Shown: positions 50,972-58,764 of the stretch, piece after piece
How positions within the stretch are numbered: the stretch's first letter is position 1
How the letters are laid out: each line of letters begins with the position of its first letter
NCBI GenBank assembly: GCA_002412625.1
Contig: DHVK01000036.1
Location: 79,354-143,353, forward strand
Source: Cloacimonetes bacterium UBA5210
Lineage (GTDB): Bacteria; Cloacimonadota; Cloacimonadia; Cloacimonadales; Cloacimonadaceae
Reading direction: 5' to 3'
DNA: 64,000 nucleotides
The notes under the pieces: model-generated
What the model saw: only the letters and a program-made list of their open reading frames with translations
Told to the model about the DNA's origin: nothing
Database searches by the model: none
Translations under genes and position numbers: made by a program

Positions 50972-51379
50972 ATGCGCCAAAACCCGCCTGATCAAGATTA
51001 TAGCAATTGCTTTGTTTGCGGCAAGGCAAACCCCATCGGGCTGAAAGTGGATTTTTGTTACGATGAGGCAGGCGCTGCCCGCGCTTCTTTGCAGCTCTCG
51101 GAACTCTTTGAGGGCTATCCCGGCGTGATCCACGGCGGCATCCTCTCCACACTCTTGGATGAAGTGATGGCAAAAGCGGTGCTGCACAGCGGGAAGATCG
51201 CCTTCACCGCGCGCTTGAATATTATCTATCGCAAACCTTTGGCTCCGCGGGGCACAGTGCATCTGGAAGGGCAGATCCTTTCTGCCAGAGCCAGAAGCAT
51301 CCAAACCCAAGCAAAGATCTTCGACGATGGCGGGATCTACGCGGAAGCCGAAGCGGTGTTTATCGTTCCCCGATCATGA
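50972..51379 (+). CDS. PaaI-type hotdog thioesterase
   Basis: 135 residues. It opens with a CFVCGKANPIGLK motif found in one branch of hotdog thioesterases. The core PGVIHGGILSTLLDEVMAKAV follows, with the His-Gly-Gly and Asp/Glu used for thioester hydrolysis. Members act on acyl- or aryl-CoA in the cytoplasm. The Cys-x-x-Cys pair is conserved in that branch but its role is not known. It starts 2 nt after the TPR-thioredoxin gene and overlaps the ComEA-like gene by 4 nt. The substrate is not identifiable. Confidence 0.8.
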   Translation: MRQNPPDQDYSNCFVCGKANPIGLKVDFCYDEAGAARASLQLSELFEGYPGVIHGGILSTLLDEVMAKAVLHSGKIAFTARLNIIYRKPLAPRGTVHLEGQILSARARSIQTQAKIFDDGGIYAEAEAVFIVPRS

Positions 51380-52002
51380 ACAACCCCATCAACAACCTCT
51401 TTTCTCCTCAAGAACAAAAGATGCTGCTCATAGTGGCTTTTTTTGCGATTCTGGGCTACGGGCTGAACCTGAGGGGATACACCGGCGCGGAACTGAAAGC
51501 CGCCGCCGCCGCGGATAGCCTTGCCGTCATCCTGCAGGAAGATGAGGATCTGAAGATCGATCTGCGCACTGCAAATGCCGAAGAGCTGATCTGCCTGCCC
51601 GGGATCGGCCCCAAACGAGCGGCAGATATCCTCAGCTTTCGGGAGCAACATCCTTTTACTTCGGTGAACCAAATCCTTTTGGTAAAGGGCATCGGGATCA
51701 AGACCTATCAGCGGATTCTGCCCTATCTGATTGCTTTCGGAGACAGCCTGGCAGAGGAAAGCGGCAGCAAGGGCAGCACTTCCCGGCCACCGCGTAAGTT
51801 AGCCACGGAAATCGTGAACCTGAATAGCGCCGGCCCGGAAGAACTTTGTAGCCTGAAGGGCATCGGCCCTGTCCGCGCGGAAGCCATTATCCGCTACCGT
51901 AACGAAAACGGCCCCTTCACCACGATAGAAGACCTCATCAAGGTAAAAGGCATCGGGATTCGCACTCTGGAGGCGAACCGGGCGCGGCTGGTGACTCAGT
52001 GA
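51376..52002 (+). CDS. ComEA-like membrane-anchored double helix-hairpin-helix protein
   Basis: 208 residues with an N-terminal membrane helix (KMLLIVAFFAILGYGLNL) and two ComEA-type DNA-binding units. Unit one has LRTANAEELICLPGIGPKRA and the FTSVNQILLVKGIG hairpin; unit two has LNSAGPEELCSLKGIGPVRA and FTTIEDLIKVKGIG. ComEA binds incoming DNA at the outer face of the inner membrane in competence. Here two units sit in one chain. The type IV pilus-like locus begins 740 nt downstream, so a role in DNA uptake is plausible. A terminator-bearing repeat follows. Confidence 0.82.
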   Translation: MNNPINNLFSPQEQKMLLIVAFFAILGYGLNLRGYTGAELKAAAAADSLAVILQEDEDLKIDLRTANAEELICLPGIGPKRAADILSFREQHPFTSVNQILLVKGIGIKTYQRILPYLIAFGDSLAEESGSKGSTSRPPRKLATEIVNLNSAGPEELCSLKGIGPVRAEAIIRYRNENGPFTTIEDLIKVKGIGIRTLEANRARLVTQ

Positions 52003-52046
52003 ATTACTGTTCCAGGTTCTGCTCACTTTCGCCTATCCTGATTTGC

Positions 52047-52096
52047 TGCTGATATAAAGCTGTTATCTTCGGGTGAAGATAGCTTAATAAGGGCTC
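52047..52096 (-). repeat. Dispersed intergenic repeat, copy C (reverse)
   Basis: Read on the minus strand it gives GAGCCCTTATTAAGCTATC, a variable centre, GATAACAGC, then ATATCAGC, matching copies at 6474-6526 and 18285-18340. The variable centre here forms TATCTTC-ACCC-GAAGATA, a perfect 7-bp stem. In copy B the corresponding segment pairs with a different sequence, which suggests selection for structure. Confidence 0.55.
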
Positions 52097-52110
52097 AAGA
52101 TCAGCCGCGG

Positions 52111-52450
52111 CACAGCGTTGGAACACGTCCCTGGAACACGTTTCCGGAACTCGCCCCTGGAACACGCTTCTCCCGAAGCGTTTTTCTGTCAGATAGCACC
52201 CAATTCTAAACAAAAACAGCACTCACCTGAAATAGCCCCCAAGTGAAAGAAAACAGCACTCACCCCAAAACACCACCAAACCCCCGCTAAGCCCAAAACA
52301 GCACCAAGCCCGAGACAGCATGAAGCCAAACCCCGCCAAGCCTAAAAACCGGTTATATATGAATCCTCCGGCAAAATGGTCATTGGCGGATTATCGACAG
52401 AAAAACGCTTCGGGAGAAGCGTGTTCCGGCGCGTGTTCCAAAGCGCTGCA
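52111..52450. mobile_element. MITE-like element with inverted terminal repeats
   Basis: The 32 bases at 52159-52190 recur exactly inverted at 52396-52427. The similarity extends outward on both sides through further GGAACACG units to TTGGAACACG and CAGCG, near 52113 and 52448. The 205-bp core is almost G/T-free on the plus strand and contains direct repeats AAAACAGCACTCACC at 52213 and 52250 and a variant at 52295. There is no coding sequence and no clear target duplication. It might be a non-autonomous element or a specialised double-terminator structure. Confidence 0.5.
52164..52185 (+). terminator. Intrinsic terminator within left terminal repeat
   Basis: CGCTTC (52165-52170) pairs with GAAGCG (52175-52180) around TCCC and is followed by TTTTT. 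It would terminate the comEA-like transcript. The inverted copy (52401-52421) places an equivalent terminator facing left on the minus strand. Confidence 0.75.
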
Positions 52451-52630
52451 CAATACTGTCCCCTATAGTTAACATGAAATCTGGTGAAATTGAACACAAA
52501 GGGACACACTTGCTCCCCCAAAAACCGGAGAAACCAGAGCTTGCGAAAGAAAAATGGCAAGACTAACTAACACTAAAATATAACATATAAGCCACCCGCC
52601 AAGCCGGCATCAAAGCGCGTTGGCCACAAT

Positions 52631-52646
52631 TGGCACAAGCCGTGCT
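52631..52646 (+). promoter_or_regulatory. Candidate sigma-54 (-24/-12) promoter of the pilin gene
   Basis: TGGCACAAGCCGTGCT has GG (52632-52633) and GC (52644-52645) exactly 10 nt apart. It matches the sigma-54 consensus TGGCAC-x5-TTGC at all of TGGCAC and at TGC. It lies 94 nt before the pilin ATG, and rpoN is encoded in this window. Pilin genes of Pseudomonas and Geobacter are also sigma-54 dependent. Confidence 0.7.
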
Positions 52647-52739
52647 ACTAAGTAAGTCGTGCCACGGCACAACAGAAAATAGAGTGAACACAAATAGTGA
52701 TACACTAAAAAAATACTTAACCCCAAAAAGGAGATTACC

Positions 52740-53183
52740 ATGGGAACACAACAAATTCTTTTGATCGTACTCAGCGTTATCATCGTCGGCGTAGCAATCG
52801 CTGTCGGTATCAGCATGTTTAACAGCCAAGCTTACAACAGCAACAAATCCGGCATCGCTGCCGACGCTCAGAGCTTCGCTACTCAGATCGTACAATATTA
52901 CAAAACCCCTGAATCCCAAGGCGGATTTGGTGGAGCAGCTATCACTGGTCTTGATGAAGCCGCAATCGCCGGTTATCTTGGTTTTGATGATGCTACTTTT
53001 GATACCACCAACGAAAATGGTACCTACACCATCAGCCTTGATGGTACATCTGGTATGCCTGTGATCACTGGCGTCGGCTCTGCTGAAAAAGGTGGCAAGA
53101 ACCCACAGATCGTTACCACAGTTGAACTGCCTTCGGGCGTAATCACTGCTGCAGCTTCTGATGTTGATGTACCTGAAGAATAA
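52740..53183 (+). CDS. Leaderless pilin-like major subunit candidate
   Basis: 147 residues: a hydrophobic N-terminal helix (ILLIVLSVIIVGVAIAVGI, residues 6-24) followed by an amphipathic extension (SNKSGIAADAQSFATQIVQYY) and a small beta-rich head. This is the shape of a type IV pilin. The protein begins MGTQQ directly before the helix, without a basic leader or the usual Gly-Phe cleavage site, and the usual Glu5 is absent. No upstream in-frame start exists; AAGGAG lies 6 nt before ATG. Codons favour GGT, GCT, CTT and GAT, unlike the GC-rich neighbours, as expected of a highly expressed gene. A sigma-54 promoter precedes it and a stem-loop follows. Confidence 0.7.
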   Translation: MGTQQILLIVLSVIIVGVAIAVGISMFNSQAYNSNKSGIAADAQSFATQIVQYYKTPESQGGFGGAAITGLDEAAIAGYLGFDDATFDTTNENGTYTISLDGTSGMPVITGVGSAEKGGKNPQIVTTVELPSGVITAAASDVDVPEE

Positions 53184-53211
53184 ACTTTAAACATCAAGCC
53201 AGAGTTTAATT

Positions 53212-53245
53212 CAAGATTGGTCAAGAAAGTTCTTGACCAATCTTG
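53212..53245 (+). promoter_or_regulatory. 16-bp stem-loop after the pilin gene
   Basis: CAAGATTGGTCAAGAA (53212-53227) pairs perfectly with TTCTTGACCAATCTTG (53230-53245). The stem is unusually strong but no T-run follows. It begins 29 nt after the pilin stop and could be a partial terminator or a 3' mRNA stabiliser, allowing much more pilin than machinery to be made from one transcript. Confidence 0.7.
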
Positions 53246-53425
53246 CTAATATGCTGAAATGCTACTTAGGCGTGAATACCATTTCCGGTATAGCGATATA
53301 GAACAAAGCCGCAACAACTTAGAGAACTTTAGGCGCTGCGCTCCCGCAAGGGTTCGCGCAAGACAAATACTGCAGAGATCGCTGCAAAGTAAAGACCTGG
53401 GAAAACAAACAAGCATGGAGTAGCC

Positions 53426-54766
53426 ATGGCCAAAGAATACCGCTTCAAGGGCATTGGAGCGCAGGGGAAACTGGTTCAGGGCACTTATATGTCCGGGAGT
53501 GGCAAGGAAGCCAAGCTGCACCTGGATAAGCTGGTGCAGAAGTATAACCTCCGGATCACCAGTTTCGAGGCGAAGAAGGACTGGCTGTACAAGGTCTGGG
53601 TAGCAGGGAAAAAGAAACCTTTCAGCGGCAGGCAATCCGCCTACACCAAGCAGGATGTAGCGCAAGCGCTCACCAAGATGGGCTACACCCGCTTTACCAT
53701 CAATCCGGTGCTCTTCGACATTCCCCAGCGAGTAGGGCTGGCGGATGTGATGATGTTCATCAAGCTTTCTACCACCATGCTCAAGGATAGAATGAGCTTT
53801 GGCAAGATCCTGGAGATGCTGGCAGAAGAGCAGACCAACCGAACCTTAAAAGACGCGCTGCAACAGATTGAGAGCCAGCTCAAAGGCGGAGCAGAAGGGC
53901 GTGAAGTCTTTGCCCGCTTCACCCATGTGTTTGGCAAATTCCCGGCGTTCATGCTGGGCCTGGCGACTCGCAGCGGTAATATGGCAGAAGTGTTTGAAGC
54001 CACCAGCAAGTTCATCGAGCGCGACATGGAGATCCAGAAAAACATCAAGAAGGCGCTGATTTCGCCGATGTTTGCCGTGCTTGCCACCCTTGGCGCCGTG
54101 ATGTATTATGTAATCGAGATCTTTCCTGCTACCGCGGAGATGTTCCTTAAATACGATATGCCCTTACCCCCGCTCACCAAGGGTACCCTGGAAGTTAGTT
54201 ATTGGCTGGGGGATTGGTGGTGGTTAGTAGCATTGATAGTTGTAGCTCCGATTGTAGTGGTCTGGCGCTGGTGGTCCACCCCCAAAGGGCGCATCTGGCG
54301 GGACTCCCGTATGGTGAAGCTGCCGATTGTGGGGCATTTGATTCATAAATCCGCCATTGAAGTTTATTTCCGCGTTTTCGGCACGATCTATGCCGGGGCG
54401 GGGGATAACATCGAAACCATCAAGACTGCCGCGGAAGCATGCCGCAACGCCTGGATGGAAGACCGCATCAAGCACGTGACCATCCCGCTGATGCTGGCAG
54501 AAGGTGAAGCCTTGGTGCCGGCGATGGAGGCATCCGGGGTCTTTAATCGAACCACTTTGACCAGACTGCGTACCGGGCAGGAAACCGGAAACATCCTGCA
54601 GGCGGCGCAGCAGATCGCCACTTACTACGAAGCGGAAACTACCTATAAGATGAATAATCTGATTGAATATATACAAAGTATCGTGGGCCTCTTTATCTCG
54701 CTCGCAATCTCGTTCTTAACCGTTGTCTCGGCAGAGATAGCAACCGTTTCTCCCCCGACGAAATGA
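53426..54766 (+). CDS. PilC/GspF-family inner-membrane platform protein
   Basis: 446 residues. An N-terminal cytoplasmic domain (EYRFKGIGAQGKLVQGTYM) resembles the PilC start. Two T2SF domains follow, the first with FIKLSTTMLKDRMSF and RSGNMAEVFEATSKFIERDM, the second with VYFRVFGTIYAGAGDNIETI and RTGQETGNILQAAQQIATYY. Three membrane helices are at about 213-235, 262-282 and the C-terminus. It anchors the assembly ATPase and pulls pilins from the membrane. It is 243 nt downstream of the pilin and overlaps the ATPase gene by 4 nt. Confidence 0.9.
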   Translation: MAKEYRFKGIGAQGKLVQGTYMSGSGKEAKLHLDKLVQKYNLRITSFEAKKDWLYKVWVAGKKKPFSGRQSAYTKQDVAQALTKMGYTRFTINPVLFDIPQRVGLADVMMFIKLSTTMLKDRMSFGKILEMLAEEQTNRTLKDALQQIESQLKGGAEGREVFARFTHVFGKFPAFMLGLATRSGNMAEVFEATSKFIERDMEIQKNIKKALISPMFAVLATLGAVMYYVIEIFPATAEMFLKYDMPLPPLTKGTLEVSYWLGDWWWLVALIVVAPIVVVWRWWSTPKGRIWRDSRMVKLPIVGHLIHKSAIEVYFRVFGTIYAGAGDNIETIKTAAEACRNAWMEDRIKHVTIPLMLAEGEALVPAMEASGVFNRTTLTRLRTGQETGNILQAAQQIATYYEAETTYKMNNLIEYIQSIVGLFISLAISFLTVVSAEIATVSPPTK

Positions 54767-56544
54767 TGATCCTGAATAAATTTGCCAACTATCTGATCAG
54801 TAAGAAGATCTTTGAGCGAGAGCTGGTGGAAAGCGCCAGCCGCAAGATGCTGGAGTATGGCGAGAATTCTGCCGGGGGTCTGGCGAAAATATTGGTGAGC
54901 GATTTTGCCGCCGTGCACGACACGGTCTTTGAAGCTCTCGCCCGCCACTATGCCTTTCCGCATCATGATGTAGAGGTAGATCAGCTGAGCCCGGCGCAGC
55001 AGGAAGCATGCAAGGAAATTCTGCACAAAATCCCTGAAGATCTGAAAAAGAAGCTCTTTTATCATAAGATCTTCCCCTTCCAGATCACCAACAAGCAGCG
55101 AGAGATTCTGCAGGTTCTGGCTTCTGACCCCACGGATAAGATCATCCAGGAAATCGTGGAGCAAAGTTCTTTTAAACGCATCGAGATCTTTTGGGCGCAC
55201 CTGAAGACGATTGAGGATTTGATCGCGCTGCTCGCTCCGCAAAGAAATGAGTTTTTGCAACTCCTGGAGGAAGCCGGACAGGTGCTTTCCGAAGTGGATG
55301 ACGGCTCCAGTGGCTTTGAAATGAACGAACAGGCACTGGATGAGGAGATCAACAAGAGCCTGCTAGTAAATCTCTTTGAAGGCGCCTTGCTGGAAGCGGT
55401 AAGCCGGGACGCGAGTGACGTGCATATCATTGCGGCAAACCGCAATACCATTGATGTCTTTTTCCGCATCGATGGCAAGCTGCAGCTCTGGCACCGGCAA
55501 GATAACACCCCCCCGGAAGCGCTATCGGCTGTGGTGAAGGATCGCTCGATCGGAGTAGATCGCTTCGAGCGGGATACTGCCCAGGACGGATTTGCCCAGC
55601 GCATGATCGATGGTCACCTGATTCGCTTCAGGATCTCGATCATCCCCGTGGTGAGTTCGGAATTTGATCGGCGCTTCGAAAGCATTGTAATCCGGGTGAT
55701 CGACGATCGCAAAGTCATCACGGATTTTCGCAAGCTGGGCTTTCAAACCCAAGCCGAGCAGGAATTTGTGAAGTCCATATCCACCTCCAAGGGTATCATC
55801 ATCGTAACCGGACCCACCGGGAGCGGGAAATCCACCACCCTGATGGCGGCTTTGCACCATGTGATCAACCCCACCGTGAACGTGCTGACCTGCGAAGACC
55901 CGGTGGAATATGTGATCAAAGGGGCGCGGCAGCTAAAGATCGGGCACAAGATGAGCTTTGACCAGGCAATCCGGGCAATCCTGCGGCACGATCCGGACGT
56001 GGTGATGGTGGGTGAGATTCGTGATAAAATCACCGCCGACCTGGCAGTCAAACTTGCCAATACCGGGCACTTAACCTTTTCTACTTTGCATACCAACGAT
56101 GCCCCTTCGGCGATTTCGCGCTTGTATAAGATGGGCATCGAGACTTTCCTGCTGGCATATTCGATCAACATCATCATCGCCCAGCGTTTGGTGCGCAAGC
56201 TCTGTGTAAACTGCCGCAGACCGCTATCGCCGGAGCATTGGCCCGCGGCGCTGGCGATCGGGCTAAGCCAGGAAGAGCTGGAATCCGGCACGATCTTTGA
56301 GCCGGTGGGCTGCCCCAAGTGTTCAAAGGGCTACAAGGGCAGGGTAAACATCGCCGAAGCGCTGTACTTCTATCCCGAAGTGCGCAACGAAATTGTGAAA
56401 TCCATCAACGATATCGACGAAGAGCGCATCCGCGCCGTTGCTGAAAGACACGGCATGCTCTCGATGCGAGCCAGCGGAATCGACCGTATGCGCAATGGAC
56501 TTACCGACCTAACCGAAGTGCTTTATGCTACAGCGGAGGATTGA
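54763..56544 (+). CDS. PilB/GspE-family assembly ATPase
   Basis: 593 residues. An N1-type helical domain (residues 1-170) precedes the N2 and motor domains. Walker A is GPTGSGKSTT from residue 350, the Asp box CEDPVEY, Walker B/His box VVMVGEIRDKITADLAVKLANTGH and STLHTNDA. A zinc-binding C-x2-C pair is present (CVNC and CPKC), as in PilB/GspE but not PilT. It powers pilus or pseudopilus extension. It overlaps the platform gene, suggesting a tight functional unit. Confidence 0.92.
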   Translation: MMILNKFANYLISKKIFERELVESASRKMLEYGENSAGGLAKILVSDFAAVHDTVFEALARHYAFPHHDVEVDQLSPAQQEACKEILHKIPEDLKKKLFYHKIFPFQITNKQREILQVLASDPTDKIIQEIVEQSSFKRIEIFWAHLKTIEDLIALLAPQRNEFLQLLEEAGQVLSEVDDGSSGFEMNEQALDEEINKSLLVNLFEGALLEAVSRDASDVHIIAANRNTIDVFFRIDGKLQLWHRQDNTPPEALSAVVKDRSIGVDRFERDTAQDGFAQRMIDGHLIRFRISIIPVVSSEFDRRFESIVIRVIDDRKVITDFRKLGFQTQAEQEFVKSISTSKGIIIVTGPTGSGKSTTLMAALHHVINPTVNVLTCEDPVEYVIKGARQLKIGHKMSFDQAIRAILRHDPDVVMVGEIRDKITADLAVKLANTGHLTFSTLHTNDAPSAISRLYKMGIETFLLAYSINIIIAQRLVRKLCVNCRRPLSPEHWPAALAIGLSQEELESGTIFEPVGCPKCSKGYKGRVNIAEALYFYPEVRNEIVKSINDIDEERIRAVAERHGMLSMRASGIDRMRNGLTDLTEVLYATAED

Positions 56545-56547
56545 TTT

Positions 56548-56976
56548 ATGAACCTGATGGAAATGGTTATCGCGCTATTTGCGGTGGTGCTCTTTACCAG
56601 CGTGGCGCTAAACTACAATCGCTATGTGCAGACCCAAAACGACCTCTTGATCAACGCTACGCAATATGTGCAAGCCACGCAACTTTGCCACACGGTGCTG
56701 GACGAAATCGACTCCAAACTCTTTGCCCGGATGCTGGCTTTCAACAGCATCATCAGCACCTATAACAATCAGACCCGGACGATTGACCTGAACTTTCCGG
56801 GAGATACATATCAGATAAGCATTCAGGCAGTTAGCAGCGACTCTTTGGGAGTCCCGATCACGGTGATCCCCGTCAATAACATCTATCGCGTGGTGAAGGT
56901 TACTGCCAGCACGTACGGGCTTAAATTTCCCGTGACCCTGCAGCGCGTATATACAAAGACCCACTTGAACCTATAA
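56548..56976 (+). CDS. Pseudopilin-like protein starting at the mature N-terminus
   Basis: 142 residues. The start reads MNLMEMVIALFAVVLFTSVA, which aligns residue by residue with a mature type IV pilin (Phe-Thr-Leu-Ile-Glu-Val), including Glu at position 5. Met1 takes the place of the Phe left after prepilin peptidase cleavage. An in-frame TGA two codons upstream rules out a longer leader. The rest resembles GspI/PilV-type minor pilins with a Cys-containing helix and beta head. GGAGG at 56536-56540 supplies the ribosome binding site. It overlaps the next gene by 1 nt. Confidence 0.7.
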   Translation: MNLMEMVIALFAVVLFTSVALNYNRYVQTQNDLLINATQYVQATQLCHTVLDEIDSKLFARMLAFNSIISTYNNQTRTIDLNFPGDTYQISIQAVSSDSLGVPITVIPVNNIYRVVKVTASTYGLKFPVTLQRVYTKTHLNL

Positions 56977-57548
56977 TGGGTGTCTTACTTGATGTCATTG
57001 GCTCCTTTGTGATCGGCGGGATGGTGCTGTTGATGGTCATCACGCTCCAGTTTCAGTTACTTGAAGCGGCAGACAGAGCTTTGTATCTGAAGGAAATGGT
57101 GGATCACATGGATCAATGCGCTACCAAGCTCAACAGTGTGGTAGCCCTGGCGGGAGTGGGTTTTACGCCCAATGAGGCGATCATCCACGCCACAGCGGAT
57201 TCTCTGGTGTTCAAAACCTATTGGAATTATCAGGAAGATCAATTGGGAACAGTACCGGTGCGGCTGTCGATCAAGCTAAGCGATGCCCCGGATCCTTATG
57301 GTATCGCCGTGCTTGTGGCGCAGGACAATGTTCCGTTGAATGACCTCGGTTATCTGTTTTGGATCGATGAGCTGAAGTTCCGCTATTACACAAAAGCCGA
57401 CGCGCTCACCACCAATGCCTCATTGGCGCGAGCCGCGGAGATCCGCATGGGCTTTTATCACGACCCGGTAAGGGCAGGAAGCCAGCCAATCCGCACCAAA
57501 CTTCAATTTAAGTGTTACTTTATGAACGCTTATATGCGCGGAGCATAA
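56976..57548 (+). CDS. Second pseudopilin-like protein
   Basis: 190 residues starting MGVLLDVIGSFVIGGMVLL, a hydrophobic helix with an acidic residue at position 6 and no basic leader. A predicted amphipathic helix (EAADRALYLKEMVDHMDQCA) and a beta-rich head with many aromatics follow. The layout resembles GspJ/PilW-like minor pilins, but no close family is recognisable. The start codon shares one base with the previous stop (TAATG), so reinitiation is likely. It would sit with the preceding protein in a tip or priming complex (inference from position). Confidence 0.6.
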   Translation: MGVLLDVIGSFVIGGMVLLMVITLQFQLLEAADRALYLKEMVDHMDQCATKLNSVVALAGVGFTPNEAIIHATADSLVFKTYWNYQEDQLGTVPVRLSIKLSDAPDPYGIAVLVAQDNVPLNDLGYLFWIDELKFRYYTKADALTTNASLARAAEIRMGFYHDPVRAGSQPIRTKLQFKCYFMNAYMRGA

Positions 57549-57558
57549 GGGGGAAGAT

Positions 57559-58749
57559 ATGGGACGTGCGATACTAATTGTGGTAGTTTTGATGACCGCA
57601 ATCTATTCGGGAGTAATGGTCTCCATGCAACGGCGGATGCTGGATCTACCCCGAATCGTGCAGCGCAACATGCTCACTAAACAGGCAGAAAGTGTGTCGG
57701 ACTACGCGCTGCGGACCGCTGTACGCAATTCGATTTCTTTGGGGATGATGGCGGGACCGGGCTCGGTGGTAATGTGGAATCAGGAATTTAACAACTTTAA
57801 TATCCAGGATTGTCAGATCGATAGTATTCATTATACCTTTGTAGGAGGCTCCAGCGGCAGCAATAGCTACCGCGCGATCAGCTATGTGAGCGGCGAAGCG
57901 CAGGGACAAACCGTGCAATACCGGGCTGAGCTGGCGTTTAGCTTTCCTTTGGTCGAACTCTTGAGCCTGGACTATGCGATTCATCTGGAGATGGACCAAC
58001 CGCAATTCAACCCTTCAGCTAACTGGAATCACGTGATCGATTCCTCCGAACATGAAAACGACGCGCTGTTCGTCGGCGATGTGGATACACGGCCCATGGG
58101 GCAAGGAGTTGATGGCTGGAAATGCGCGAGCTTTGGCGGAGACCCGGGTTACATCTGGCATGACGGAAACGAGAGCCTGTCCATGACCTCAAACTTCACG
58201 ATCATGGCTTTTGCCAAGATCCGTTCCGGGCACCCGGCGGCAACCTTGGTCTGGCTGCCTCCGGATCCGGATGATCCCAATTTTACTGCTTCGGTAGCGG
58301 GTTGGGGAACGGTGCGTAAGCAGCCCACGGGCGGCATCTGGTATCAAAGCGGGAAGATGTATTTTGGCGCAACTACGGTGGATGGAACCGCCGTTAGCGT
58401 GAATGCCAATTTCACGCCGGATGGCGAGTGGCCGCATAACAAAGATAAGTGGCATTTCTTTGCCATGACATACAATCGGGGGCAGGTGAAAGGCTATATC
58501 AACGGACTCCCGGTGGCTACCGGAAACAATCCCCTGTATCCATTTTACCAGCCCAGTGCGATCCGGAACAAGGGGATTTACTTAGGTAGAGAATACTTTG
58601 GCACCGGCCAGACCGGGGACGTTTTTCGGCAAATGAAGGGTCTGATGGATCAGGTTGGCCTGGTGCCGCGCACGCTGACTGACGGCGAGATCTGGTCTTA
58701 TTACAACCTGATATTGAACCCGGCAGACATCCAATACATCAGAGATTAG
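57559..58749 (+). CDS. Pilin-like protein with LamG/concanavalin-like domain
   Basis: 396 residues beginning MGRAILIVVVLMTAIYSGVM, a hydrophobic helix like PilX/GspK-type starts without leader. Residues 30-145 form a pilin-like head (QAESVSDYALRTAVRNSISL). Residues 150-380 contain a jelly-roll typical of LamG/concanavalin-like lectins (GWKCASFGGDPGYIW, MTSNFTIMAFAKI, KWHFFAMTYNRGQVKGYING, then GIYLGREY and LMDQVGLVPRTLTDGEIW). The combination suggests a pilus-associated carbohydrate-binding adhesin. GGGGGAAG is the ribosome binding site. Confidence 0.7.
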   Translation: MGRAILIVVVLMTAIYSGVMVSMQRRMLDLPRIVQRNMLTKQAESVSDYALRTAVRNSISLGMMAGPGSVVMWNQEFNNFNIQDCQIDSIHYTFVGGSSGSNSYRAISYVSGEAQGQTVQYRAELAFSFPLVELLSLDYAIHLEMDQPQFNPSANWNHVIDSSEHENDALFVGDVDTRPMGQGVDGWKCASFGGDPGYIWHDGNESLSMTSNFTIMAFAKIRSGHPAATLVWLPPDPDDPNFTASVAGWGTVRKQPTGGIWYQSGKMYFGATTVDGTAVSVNANFTPDGEWPHNKDKWHFFAMTYNRGQVKGYINGLPVATGNNPLYPFYQPSAIRNKGIYLGREYFGTGQTGDVFRQMKGLMDQVGLVPRTLTDGEIWSYYNLILNPADIQYIRD

Positions 58750-58764
58750 TAAAGGAATATTTAT

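Larger units (their letters stand above)
52003..52739. other. 737-bp repeat-rich intergenic region before the pilin gene
   Basis: No gene is supported. In order it contains dispersed repeat copy C (52047-52096), an inverted-repeat element with a C/A-rich core (52111-52450), a sigma-54-type promoter (52631-52646) and a GTGCC/GGCAC dyad at 52660-52671. It separates the comEA-like operon from the pilus locus. Confidence 0.6.

Noticed and set aside
52200..52340. CRISPR array in the C/A-rich repeats
   Set aside because: Repeats are 15 bp, few and imperfectly spaced, with no unique spacers of even length and no cas genes.
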